Source: Lachnospiraceae bacterium (GTDB lineage: Bacteria; Bacillota; Clostridia; Lachnospirales; Lachnospiraceae). From it: DNA of 64,000 nucleotides. The DNA is taken from NCBI GenBank assembly GCA_017936885.1, contig JAGBEO010000005.1, positions 62,001 to 126,000 on the forward strand, written 5' to 3'. The notes under the pieces are model-generated. The model saw nothing but the letters and a program-made list of their open reading frames with translations, did not search any database and was not told the DNA's origin. This document shows, piece after piece, positions 45,953 through 56,000 of the stretch (positions are counted from its first letter, which is position 1; each line of letters opens with the position of its first letter). The translations under genes were made by a program, and so were the position numbers.

Positions 45953-46900
45953 TTAGTCATTACTTATATGATGAATCGGTTCCGTATCATCCGTGATCGG
46001 AACGATCTTCGTATCTTCCAATGCCTGAATCGTCTCGATCAGTGCAGGCAGCGCCTCCACCGTCGAATCTTTATTCGAAGCATCATGCATCAGTATCATC
46101 GCCTTATCAAAATCCTGAATATTCCCCGTACAGTTCTTAATAATATCTTCCGGACTTATGTAGGCACTGGCTGCATCTCCAGAGGAAATATTCCAATCAA
46201 AATATGTCATATCCTGCTCATCCAGATAAGCAATCAAATCATGCATATCCACACTGCTGACCGTATTGCTGCTTCCTCCCGGAAATCTGCAGTATCTGCA
46301 CCATACTCCCGTAGTGTCGTACAGAAACTCCTGCAGCTTATTCAGATCTGCCGCATAACTGTCAATCGACTGGTAAATTTCATTATATTTATGACTATAG
46401 GAATGCATCGCAAGTGTATGCCCTTCCTGTACAATTCTATTATATAACGCCTGATATTCTTCTTCCTCTTTCCCCACAACAAAGAAAGTCGCTTTCACAT
46501 CATACTCAGCCAGTATGTCCAAAATTCTGCCTGTATTGCTGCTCGGACCATCATCAAAGGTTAAATATACCTTTCGGATTCCTTCCTCCGCTTCCGGTGT
46601 CTCCTCAAGTCCTGCATCCACGATTCTCTCAGACTCATCCACCTCAGAAGTCGTATATAACTGTAAGCTATCCGACTCAACGGTATCTTCCACCGGATCA
46701 GTCTGTTCAATAACGGCTGTTGTTTCTATCTGAGTACGTAAATTACGTAATTCCTTCGTCACAAAATATAATCTGACCCCCAATATGATACATAATATAA
46801 ACAGGATCAGTATTGTGGAAAGGGGAACGATGATGATCAGCTTTTTTAACAACCGGATACGCCGGCGTCTGGCCGCCAGTTCGGCATCAATCCCTGCCAT
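45953..46900 (-). CDS. Membrane-anchored polysaccharide/peptidoglycan N-deacetylase (CE4)
   Basis: The 315-residue protein has a basic N-terminus, one transmembrane anchor (about 20-44), an acidic stalk, and a NodB domain (about 110-300). The five CE4 motifs are visible: TFDDGPS, HSYSH (metal His), RFPGGSSN, DWNISSGD and ILMHDAS. It should deacetylate wall GlcNAc or a related glycan outside the cell. The start MAGIDAE is 9 bp after GGAG. A 7-bp inverted repeat ATGTATC/GATACAT (46921-46937) precedes it. Confidence 0.9.
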   Translation of the reverse strand: MAGIDAELAARRRRIRLLKKLIIIVPLSTILILFILCIILGVRLYFVTKELRNLRTQIETTAVIEQTDPVEDTVESDSLQLYTTSEVDESERIVDAGLEETPEAEEGIRKVYLTFDDGPSSNTGRILDILAEYDVKATFFVVGKEEEEYQALYNRIVQEGHTLAMHSYSHKYNEIYQSIDSYAADLNKLQEFLYDTTGVWCRYCRFPGGSSNTVSSVDMHDLIAYLDEQDMTYFDWNISSGDAASAYISPEDIIKNCTGNIQDFDKAMILMHDASNKDSTVEALPALIETIQALEDTKIVPITDDTEPIHHISND

Positions 46901-47001
46901 CTTCATCGACTCCTTATTCCATGTATCGAAGATACATTATTCTTTTATACTATATCACATCTGACTGATTACGAAAAGAAATTTTATAAAAAAAGAACAA
47001 G

Positions 47002-47039
47002 AAAAAAATTCCGGCAAGTAATCAAAACTCTGCCGGAAT
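47002..47039 (-). terminator. Terminator of the 47153-48853 chemoreceptor gene
   Basis: ATTCCGGCA (47008-47016) pairs with TGCCGGAAT (47031-47039); TTTTTTTC follows on the minus strand. The stretch 47041-47152 between the gene and the hairpin holds nothing else I can support. Confidence 0.88.
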
Positions 47040-47152
47040 CCTTTATTTCAAACAATATATACACTTTTATTGCATAAACCTGTCCAAATCAAGACTATCT
47101 GCATCCCTAAATCCAATCATCCGACAAAATAATCTACAAAGATCTTTTCCAT

Positions 47153-48853
47153 TTAAACAGAAAATACATTGACGCTGTCCTTCATCTGCTGTGAAAGATC
47201 GATCAAATCATGGGTCTTCTCCATAATATTGCCAAGATCATTATAAATATTCTCCACAGATGCCATCATCTCTTCGATGCTCGCGGAATTCTCCTGTGAG
47301 ACAGATGCCGCCTCCTGCACCAGAGATACAGTGTTTACTCTGATGTCCTCCAGGTTCTCGACCTTCTTCATAATCCTGCCCATGCCGTCCACAGACTCTT
47401 TGATACCGTCGCAGACGCCCTTGAAGATCTCGCTGGTCTTGTGGATATCTCCTTCCTGTCTCTCGATGATCTCTTTCACCTCTTCCACACGACTCATAGA
47501 CTGCTTCGAATTGGTATTCAGATTCGCTATCATCTTCTGGATCTCTCCCGCCGCACTATTGGACTGTTCCGACAACTGCTGGATCTCCGTTGCGACAACC
47601 GCAAACCCCTGACCGTGCTCCCCGGCGCGTGCCGCTTCAATGCTGGCATTCAATGACAATAACTTCGTCTGAGAGGCGATCGCCGTGATCAATTCCGCCG
47701 CAGAACTGATTCTTGCTACCGACTCATCAGTCTCCGCGGTCTGACGGGCCAGGAAATGAATGGTCTCCCTGACATTATCCACCGTATGATTCAGTTGTAC
47801 AAACTGTTGTACCGCCTGCTCCGATACGTTCTGCATATGTACTGATGCCTCATTCAGCTGCATGAGTTCTGCCCCGTTCTCACCGATCATCTCTCCCATA
47901 ACCGCCACATTCTCACTCGCCTCATTAGCGCTTTGTGCCTGTGTGGAGCAGCTTACAGCCATCTCCTGCGCCGCGTTATTGACTTCCTGCATAACCTGAT
48001 AAACATCTCCCGCAACTTTCTCAATATTGGAGACTTCCCCGTCCAGATTATTGCTGCTATCACTAATCCCCATCACAATGTCGTGAAGTTTACTCTGCAG
48101 GTTCACGACGTTCCTGCCCAGATCGCCCGTCTCATCTTTGCGCTTCAGCACATCCGGTTCCACAACAACATTCAAATCGCCCTCTGCAATATCGTTCAGA
48201 GCCCGCATACTTCTGTTCAGCGCATTCACGATTCTGGTTACCATGAAGTAGACGAGAACTGCCAGCAGGACTACAGCGCATACGATAATGAGCAGAAACT
48301 GCATACGCACCTTATTGATCAACCGGCTGACCGTGGACTGTATCGTCCCCAGAAATACCATACCTACCACTTCGTCACTTCCGGACTGGTAGACAGGAAT
48401 ATAACACACGATATATTCCGTTCCCAGTATTTCCACATTTCTCGCCTGATACACTTCCCCGTTCTCCAACACACGCTCCTTCACCAGTGCGGAAGCCTGG
48501 GTATTGATCTGGCGATTCCCATTCTCATCCACGATGGAAGTAAGAATTCTGGTGTCTCCCCAGAATACGGTAACTTCCATATTCGTATTGCTCTTAATAT
48601 GATCGGTAATATCCGTAGCCTGGGATATGTTAAGATTTCCCCTCCACAATTCACCGTTCTCATCCATAACATATGGCTCGTCATTGCCTGTCTCGAATAT
48701 ATCCCGAACTGCCAGCGCAGTAGCCTGCATCCCTATATACGCTTCGTCATAGATACCATTGGCAATCCTGTCGCATGCCACCAGAAACATGACGATCCCC
48801 AGCGCGAGCACCGGAACCAACGCCAACAGCAATATTTTCATCCTCAGTTTCAT
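47153..48853 (-). CDS. Methyl-accepting chemotaxis protein with single-Cache sensor
   Basis: The 566-residue receptor has TM1 (about 8-28), a single Cache-like domain (about 35-180; EYIVCYIPVYQSGSDEVVG and GMVFLGTI), TM2 (about 187-208), HAMP, and the signalling coiled coil with [20 protein letters not shown] near 405. Single Cache domains often bind small carboxylates, but the ligand cannot be told. Start ATG follows GAGGAG. It is monocistronic and flanked by envelope genes. Confidence 0.92.
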   Translation of the reverse strand: MKLRMKILLLALVPVLALGIVMFLVACDRIANGIYDEAYIGMQATALAVRDIFETGNDEPYVMDENGELWRGNLNISQATDITDHIKSNTNMEVTVFWGDTRILTSIVDENGNRQINTQASALVKERVLENGEVYQARNVEILGTEYIVCYIPVYQSGSDEVVGMVFLGTIQSTVSRLINKVRMQFLLIIVCAVVLLAVLVYFMVTRIVNALNRSMRALNDIAEGDLNVVVEPDVLKRKDETGDLGRNVVNLQSKLHDIVMGISDSSNNLDGEVSNIEKVAGDVYQVMQEVNNAAQEMAVSCSTQAQSANEASENVAVMGEMIGENGAELMQLNEASVHMQNVSEQAVQQFVQLNHTVDNVRETIHFLARQTAETDESVARISSAAELITAIASQTKLLSLNASIEAARAGEHGQGFAVVATEIQQLSEQSNSAAGEIQKMIANLNTNSKQSMSRVEEVKEIIERQEGDIHKTSEIFKGVCDGIKESVDGMGRIMKKVENLEDIRVNTVSLVQEAASVSQENSASIEEMMASVENIYNDLGNIMEKTHDLIDLSQQMKDSVNVFSV

Positions 48854-49007
48854 ATTTACCTATCTCCTCTTCTCATAAATGACTGCCGTTTCAGGTCACA
48901 GCATAACATCATTTCTGCAACTCGAACGCAACTTTCTTCCGCATTCAGCGCCGTCCTGAGGAATTTCAGCGATTTGCACAAACACCGGCCATCAGGCAGA
49001 AGAACCG

Positions 49008-49847
49008 TTATTCATCTTGTTCCAAATCCTCTGCCGCATGCACCACCATCCGGTAATCTTCACCGCTGTACTCACAGGTGATCAGGGTCAGGATCTGATC
49101 AGCTGCGGTGACTTCCACCGCCGTATCATAGAGAGACAATGCTTCGATCCTGTCAATGTACGCTTCCCGCTCCTTCATCGTCTCCATACTGTCATAGACC
49201 GGAAGTTCTTCATAATAGCTGTAATAGGCAGCGAAGATACGATATTCTTTCGTCTCACCCGCCAGATATACGGTTATGGTCTTATGATCTTCCCAATATT
49301 CCTTATCCCGGTAGTCTAACAGCGCATGAAACATACTGCCGTTCTTCATATTGTGTCCGTACAGAATCGTCTGAAACTGCGCAAAAGGCGCTTCCGCATA
49401 CTGATCCACGAAAATACTGCCTGCCTTATTGGACTCTCCGGTAATGGTATGAGTCAGATAATAAGTATCATCCTGAGAAAGGACTACCGGATAATCAATG
49501 CCGTCGTCACAGCCGCAGATCCATGCCACACAGTCCGGATTGATCCTGCGGAGCGCTTCGAAGTCGATGATCCCCTCTTCGCCAGCCGGCTCTGCGGCAT
49601 CGTCCGCTCCGGCTATGTCCTGCGTATCCTCCGGGACCGCTGTCTGTCTGATGTCACTGTAGATCCGGTCTCCCTGCCAATATTCATACAGATGATATCC
49701 CAGAAGCCCCAGCAGCACGATAAATGCCAATCCCATGATGATTCTGGCAGCCTGCAGTACAAGGATACTCTTATCCTGATTTTTCTCATGACTCTCTGTT
49801 TGTTTTCCTGTTTGCCTTCCTGTTCGTTTTCCTGCTTGTTTTTCCAT
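49008..49847 (-). CDS. srtB: Class B sortase
   Basis: The 279-residue transpeptidase has a basic cytoplasmic N-terminus, one membrane anchor (about 30-52) and a sortase domain with catalytic His in ILYGHNMKNGSMF, Cys in LTLITCEYSGED and Arg in DYRMVVHA, all class B features. The start MEKQAGK follows GGAGAATATC. A frame start at 49922 lies in the loop of the upstream terminator and was rejected. It directly follows the giant SpaA/Cna_B protein gene, its likely substrate. Confidence 0.92.
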   Translation of the reverse strand: MEKQAGKRTGRQTGKQTESHEKNQDKSILVLQAARIIMGLAFIVLLGLLGYHLYEYWQGDRIYSDIRQTAVPEDTQDIAGADDAAEPAGEEGIIDFEALRRINPDCVAWICGCDDGIDYPVVLSQDDTYYLTHTITGESNKAGSIFVDQYAEAPFAQFQTILYGHNMKNGSMFHALLDYRDKEYWEDHKTITVYLAGETKEYRIFAAYYSYYEELPVYDSMETMKEREAYIDRIEALSLYDTAVEVTAADQILTLITCEYSGEDYRMVVHAAEDLEQDE

Positions 49848-49901
49848 GATATTCTCCATCCCCAAAGGGTCAGCTTTATCAATTAACTCTTCTAAAATCA
49901 A

Positions 49902-49937
49902 GGAGACCGCAGGAACATCCATTGCCCCTGCGGCTCC
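49902..49937 (-). terminator. Terminator after the giant surface protein gene
   Basis: GGAGACCGCAGG (49902-49913) pairs with CCTGCGGCTCC (49927-49937, one mismatch), followed by TTGATTTT on the minus strand. It may be partial, allowing some read-through to srtB. Confidence 0.7.
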
Positions 49938-50000
49938 CTTTGACTTCTTTCCTCTTATGACCGCAACATAATACGCTTCTCTTTCTTTAGCTGCTGTGTT

Positions 50001-53000
50001 TTATTTCGATCTCTTTTTCTTAAGTAACAATGTCAGGATTGCAAAAGCACCTAATGTCACAACTGACAAGATCAGATAAAGTGCAATCGGGGTTTTATCC
50101 TCCGTCTTTACATTACGTCCTTCCTTTTTATCCTGCTCATTCACATCGGCTTCTGCAACCAGTAACTGCACTGCAGAAGATGCTGTATCCGTATCTGAGC
50201 TGCTTTCATCGGCACTGTAGACGGTTCCGATAACCGCTTCCACATCATGGCTGCTCTTATGTGAGCTTCCATGACCGGAAGTATAATCAGAACCCTCTTC
50301 ATCTTTCATGGTTATGGTCACAATACCAGCAGCACTATCATAAGTGATCTGACCATCTTCTGCGCCGCTCAAAATTTCAATATTACCACCGTCATCCAAA
50401 GAAAATTTAATATCCGCGGCTCTCTTATAGCCTGACGGAGCCTTAGTCTCTCTCAGGGTAAAGACTGTCGCTCCTGAGAATCCGGCAACATAGCCTGCCC
50501 GCTGATTCAAATTGCCATCCGGGTCTTCATATACATAAGTCTTGCCGTCTGTACCTTCAATTTTATCACCTACGGTATCCTTGCCATCCTCAACCGGTTT
50601 ATACCCATCGGTCGTCCAGCTCCAGGTAACAGATTTTCCATTAAATTCTACTTGTGGAGCCTGCTTGCCGTCCTTCATCAGCATTAACTTCGCTCCCGGA
50701 ATCTCCCTGTCTTTCAAGACACCGTCTGCCGCCACTTTCTTGACAACTATCTGTGTTGCACCATAGATATGGAATGTGTTATCCGTCAGTTCTCTTCCGT
50801 CAGCCATTACTAACCGTCCATATTCATTGCAAGTTACCACAGTGGTTGTTTGATAGCTGTTTCTCTTCTTTTGATAGTCATCCTCCGTCAGATAATAGGT
50901 ACTGGTCAGTGTATATTTGACTCCTCTTTGCAGCATATACAGAGATGCCGTTGCGCCACCGGACGTGCCGTCTATACCGCCTACTGTTATATCATGCGCA
51001 GAACCCTCATTACTTTTAATCAAAGTCTGGTTTGCAACGATTTTCTTTCCCTGACTGTCTGTAAGATTACATACAAATATTCCTTCATGTGTATAATGAT
51101 TCTGAATCGACATAGTCGCTTCCACATCCGTCATGACAATCACTGCCTGATCAAGTTTGCTTTCGGCGGTCTTAAAGCTGCCGTCCTCCTGCAAGGTCAT
51201 AGGATATAAATCTCCCGACGCATCTACTGCAAAATAGTAATCGTCGGCTTTCATATACGTCAGGGAAGAATGGGGCTTCGTTTCTACAATCTTATACTCT
51301 TTGCCGGTTTTTAAATACTGACTGATATCGTTACTATATCCATCATAAGTTCCCAGCGAACCATCCGTTACAGGCACATTATCCGGCTTAAAATCGATCC
51401 CGTCACTCCATGTACCGTCGTTCTGCTTCTCATAGAGTGTCAAAGTCAGCTCATCCTTGGCATCTGTCAGCAATCCCTTATTATTACCCTCTTTGTCAAC
51501 GCCCTCTTTGCGAAGGTATGCCTTGATCCTGCTGTTTAGAATTTCAAATCTGGCATCCTTGGATAAATCAATTCCACCGCTTGGCAATGTTCCGTCTTGC
51601 TCATCTGTCACTACCGTTATTTTCTTCCCATCCTCAGTGACATCCTGCTTAATACAGAATTTATAAAGCTCCGTACTCATAATAACATTATCCGGTACTG
51701 CTATCTCCTTGAAGCAATACCAGCCGCCTGTGAGACCATCGGATACTGTCCGGCTGTTTCCGACAGAATCCGTATAGCCGGTTGAATCCTCACTGCTTCG
51801 CCAACAACCTTCCTCATCCGTTACCAGATTCTGAATGATCCGTACTGCTCTGGTTTCATCCCCCAGCTCTTGTGCAGCGACATCCTTATCTGCCAGTTTA
51901 TAAAGGTCAAAGGCAACACCTTTAATTCCTTCGCCTGTTACAGAATCTTTCTTAAACAGTTCCACGGAAGCCAGCAGCGCCTGATCTGTTACCGTAAAAA
52001 GCTTTTGCTTAGTATTTATCGTGTAATCCGTTAATGTGACTACACCATTCTGGTTCGGTGTACGATCCGTTACAACCAAATTCTTAGTTCTGCTGTCAAT
52101 CTGGAAAGAGACCACTTCCGTGCTGACCCCGAACTCCGCCGGTGCACTGATTTCTTTCAGATAATACGTTGTGTCGTTCCTAATACTGTTGTCCTTAATC
52201 GTTACTCTGCCATACTCGTCTGTCCAAAAAGGATTCGTACTGCCGCTCTCTCCACTGAAATTCAGCAGTTCTATACAGGAGGCATCCTTATACAATCCGA
52301 ACTTAACACCCTCCACAGGCTTCTCATTTTGATCCTGCTTTATCAATTCGAATTGATATTTACTGTTCAGGATCGTATATCTTGTGTCACCGCTGATAGT
52401 ATCCGTAACAAAGTTACCGTGAGAAGACTTCGTATCGTATTCGATCTCCAGTTTCTCCTGTCCATCTGCCTTTCGAACCGTGAATTTATACTGTTTGGTT
52501 GTATCTACCATATATCCGTTAGGTCCCTGTGCCTCTACGAAGTAATACGTACCGTCTCCCCATGGAATACCAGTTACCTTCACATTACCTACCGTTCCCG
52601 CAGATGCAGAAGATATCAAACCGCCTGCCGCTTCCTTATCCGTATCTAAATCAGCATTCTTAGATACCAATTCCACAAATTTATATGTACCTTCCTCAAC
52701 ACATTTGGTCTTAACAAGTTTGGTTGTACCAGCTTCCTCATAATAGAGCAGGAATCCGGCTCCGCCCAGACCATTATGTTCCGCACTGTCGTCTACCTTG
52801 GTAAACTCGATTTCACCGGTAGAACGTTTGTTGTAACACTCCCATGTGACAGACTCGATATTTGCTTTGTTTGCTACCTGTTCTGGTGTTCTGGTGTGAA
52901 TCTTATGTGCGTCACCACTCTCCGCTTCATAGCCTTCCGGCGCTTCCAGTTCCTTGATCCAGTAATCTGTGTTTAAAGCAAGTCCCTTAAATACTGCCTC

Positions 53001-56000
53001 TCCATTCTCATTAGAAACCACTGTCTTACTGGGCGGATTGTCTGCATTCTTTTTAATCAGACCGAACGTTGCTCCTGCAAGCGGGGTATCCTGTCCCGTA
53101 ACCGGGTCTTTATATAACTTCTTCACGGTAATCTTATCAACCGTACCACCGGTTGCAGTTCCCCAACTGCTGATATCCGCAGAACAAGTAGAAGAATCCA
53201 ATTCATTTCCTCTTGAGTAAAGTTCTACATTGTTTACAACAGGACTTGTGGCACCATCCAGCACCATGACCTTATATTCCAGCACATATGGTTCTGTACA
53301 GGAATCAATTATGACATCTGCCTCTTTGCTTCCGTCCGCATTATTTACAAAGGAAACTCTCCAACCGGATGTTACCTCGGCTCCCTTTGACAGAGATCCC
53401 TGCCCATTATTGATGCCTTCGTACAACTGAAAGCTTTCGTCATCATATTCTACATTTTCGTCTGTCAGGATATCCTGTAATTTAACCGTTCCCATGTCAG
53501 CAGCCCAGGGATTTACCTTAATCGTGTATGTAATCGCCCTGTTTGCCTGGTCAGGCCAATATGACTTCTCTACCCTCTTATTCTTAATCTGTCCTTCACC
53601 CTGAGCGCCGACAGATGCGGTAAAGGTTCCTGTTGCACCTTCCGGTGTCTTAGTCGTTACGGAAGCGGTATTGGTGCCATACACCACATAGCCTTCCATA
53701 AACAGTTCCTGGCTGTTCTCAATCTTTACATCCAGGGTAACCGTTACCTGCTGTCCCTGACTGACATATTCGGATAAGTCCAGTGTTAACTTTCCTAACG
53801 CGTCTTCAGTTCCCGTGTAATTAGATGAATCAATGGTTATCGGAATATCAGATCTGCCATCTATCGATAACATCACCTTATCTAAAACAAGCTGCGCTTT
53901 TTCATCTGCTGCCGGGGTGACGTCTACATAAGTATTCGTGGATAATATTTTCTGATATTTCAGGGTGGTTTCCAACTTGCTCAAATCATCCACTAAAACA
54001 GCACCTTCATTATCAGCTAATTTAACCCTATCATTATTTACCTTGATGGTATAACGGAAACCGCTGTTGCCGTCAGCATAGTAGGAATCTGCACTCTTCG
54101 TGATCATATTATCCTCTTGAACACCAGTGTCAGCATTTGCATATATGGTCTTTTTACCATCCACTTGTAAAGACGCCGTATTATAATATCGTTGGGCTGT
54201 TGCTGCACCATTTACTGCGGATACTCCCCAGTCTTCTGCATGTGTCTTATAGGTAATGGATACCTTGTTCAGGTCTACGGAAGAAAGCTGTACGGAATGC
54301 CCTGTTGAACAACTCGTGTCATTTTCCCCGCTAAATACAATCGTAAGGGTTTTATTGTCTTCATCAATCTCGCATCTATAGGAACCCTCTTCTGCGTTTT
54401 TACCCCCTACCATTACCTGTACATCTGCCGTTTTCTCATGTAAAGACTGCTGATTACCCTTCTCCGACCGGGAACCGCTTTCATTACTGGTCTCACCCAC
54501 ATAATCCGTAATCACAGCATGCTCAAACGCTGTGGAACCGCAGGACGGCTTCAATCTCCATGTAATTAAGCCTGTCTGCTTATCAAAGCTGACGAATTCC
54601 TTACTCAGCATATGTTCTGATGCCGGGCATTCTATCGTACCGCTTTCCCAAGCCTCACTCGGTCCGACTCCGGAGCCATCAGGAAAAGAGCAGACAATAG
54701 TTGCCTTATTCTTAATTTTTGTAATATGATTAACATCATAGCTCGCGTTTGTCTTTATTTGAGTGTCAAAAGTAAGTTTGCATGTTTTATTTGCTAAAAA
54801 TGCATTTTGGAAGGTAACTGCCAATACATCTTCCGCATTGTCACCCTTTGCATCGTAAGTATAATAAGTGCTTTGGCTTGTATTATCCTTGCCTATAGGC
54901 GCGCCATTTATTTTAACCGTACCTTCTATTAAAGACAGCTTCACAGGCGAATATGCCAATTCATCTGTCACAACAGCTTTCCAGATACGATTTTTATCGG
55001 GATTGACAGTAATCGTCCAACGAATCACATCTGCGGAAATCTGCTCATATGCTTTCTCTATCACCGGATTGGCAGTACCGGTTACTGTTACCTCTTTATT
55101 CTCCGCTTCGTTATTTATTGTTGCAGCAGTTCCCGTTGGCGGAGTCAAAAATGCACTATTCTTTGGTTTTAATGTGGCTGCACTGCTATTCTTGGCACCT
55201 GCAAGAAGTTCATATTCCGCCTGATCATTTAACCGTGTCTTCACAATGAACTTGCCATCCGATGTAGAGGCCGTATCTCCGAATGTGTAAGAGATCTCGC
55301 TCCTGCTATCATTTATGGTAATATCACCGTTTTTTACCTTTTCTTCTCCCTTATCACAATCATATTCATAAAGCGTGGTTCCCGCCCAGGAGACGCTGAC
55401 CAGTTCCTGATATGTTGTATCAAGGACATCTTCCACCGTAAACCCTGCTAAACTCCTGGCGTCCGGTCCTATATCAATGGTCCATGTAATTGTATGATCA
55501 TCATTATAGTGTCCTGATTTGCTAATCGAATCCGGCAGTGTAGATGCTTTCTTAGGCAATGTAATCACATGCGTATTGCCCGGAATCCCTAATTCAAACT
55601 CAGTTGTGTCAGAGTCCTTTAATTCTTCCTTATTTAAAGTAAATTGCAGACCTGCCTTAAACGCAATGCCCAGATAAAGTGTTTCATTATTCTTGTCAAC
55701 GTTGTCTGTAAAAATATACGTAATAGAGGATTTCTCATCACTTCCTTTATTTGGCCCTTCCACATTAACCATGCCCACATCTGATCCATCTATACTTGCC
55801 GTCAAAGTGGTTGGATTTATTGGGGTGATTTCTAATGCCGCCGGGATACCGGATACGGTAAAGAAGTCGCCTCCAATTAAATCTCTATTCTCTTCCGAGC
55901 CATCCACCTCATGTTCGTCATTGTACTGCCCATATTTTACTTTATAAGCTGTCTGCATGGAAAAGCTGATCGTCTTATTGGAATCCTCTGTAGATAAGTC

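Noticed and set aside
47065-47156. 29-codon open stretch after the chemoreceptor stop reading like a protein end (FRDADSLDLDRFMQ)
   Set aside because: It has no start signal and no family that I recognise; chance is the simpler explanation.
47933-49081. 382-codon plus-strand open frame antisense to the chemoreceptor
   Set aside because: It mirrors a conserved Cache/MCP gene and has no supporting start signals.
50001-50110. Canonical LPXTG anchor at the surface protein C-terminus
   Set aside because: No LPXTG-like sequence precedes the helix; the motif present is VKTEDKTPI.
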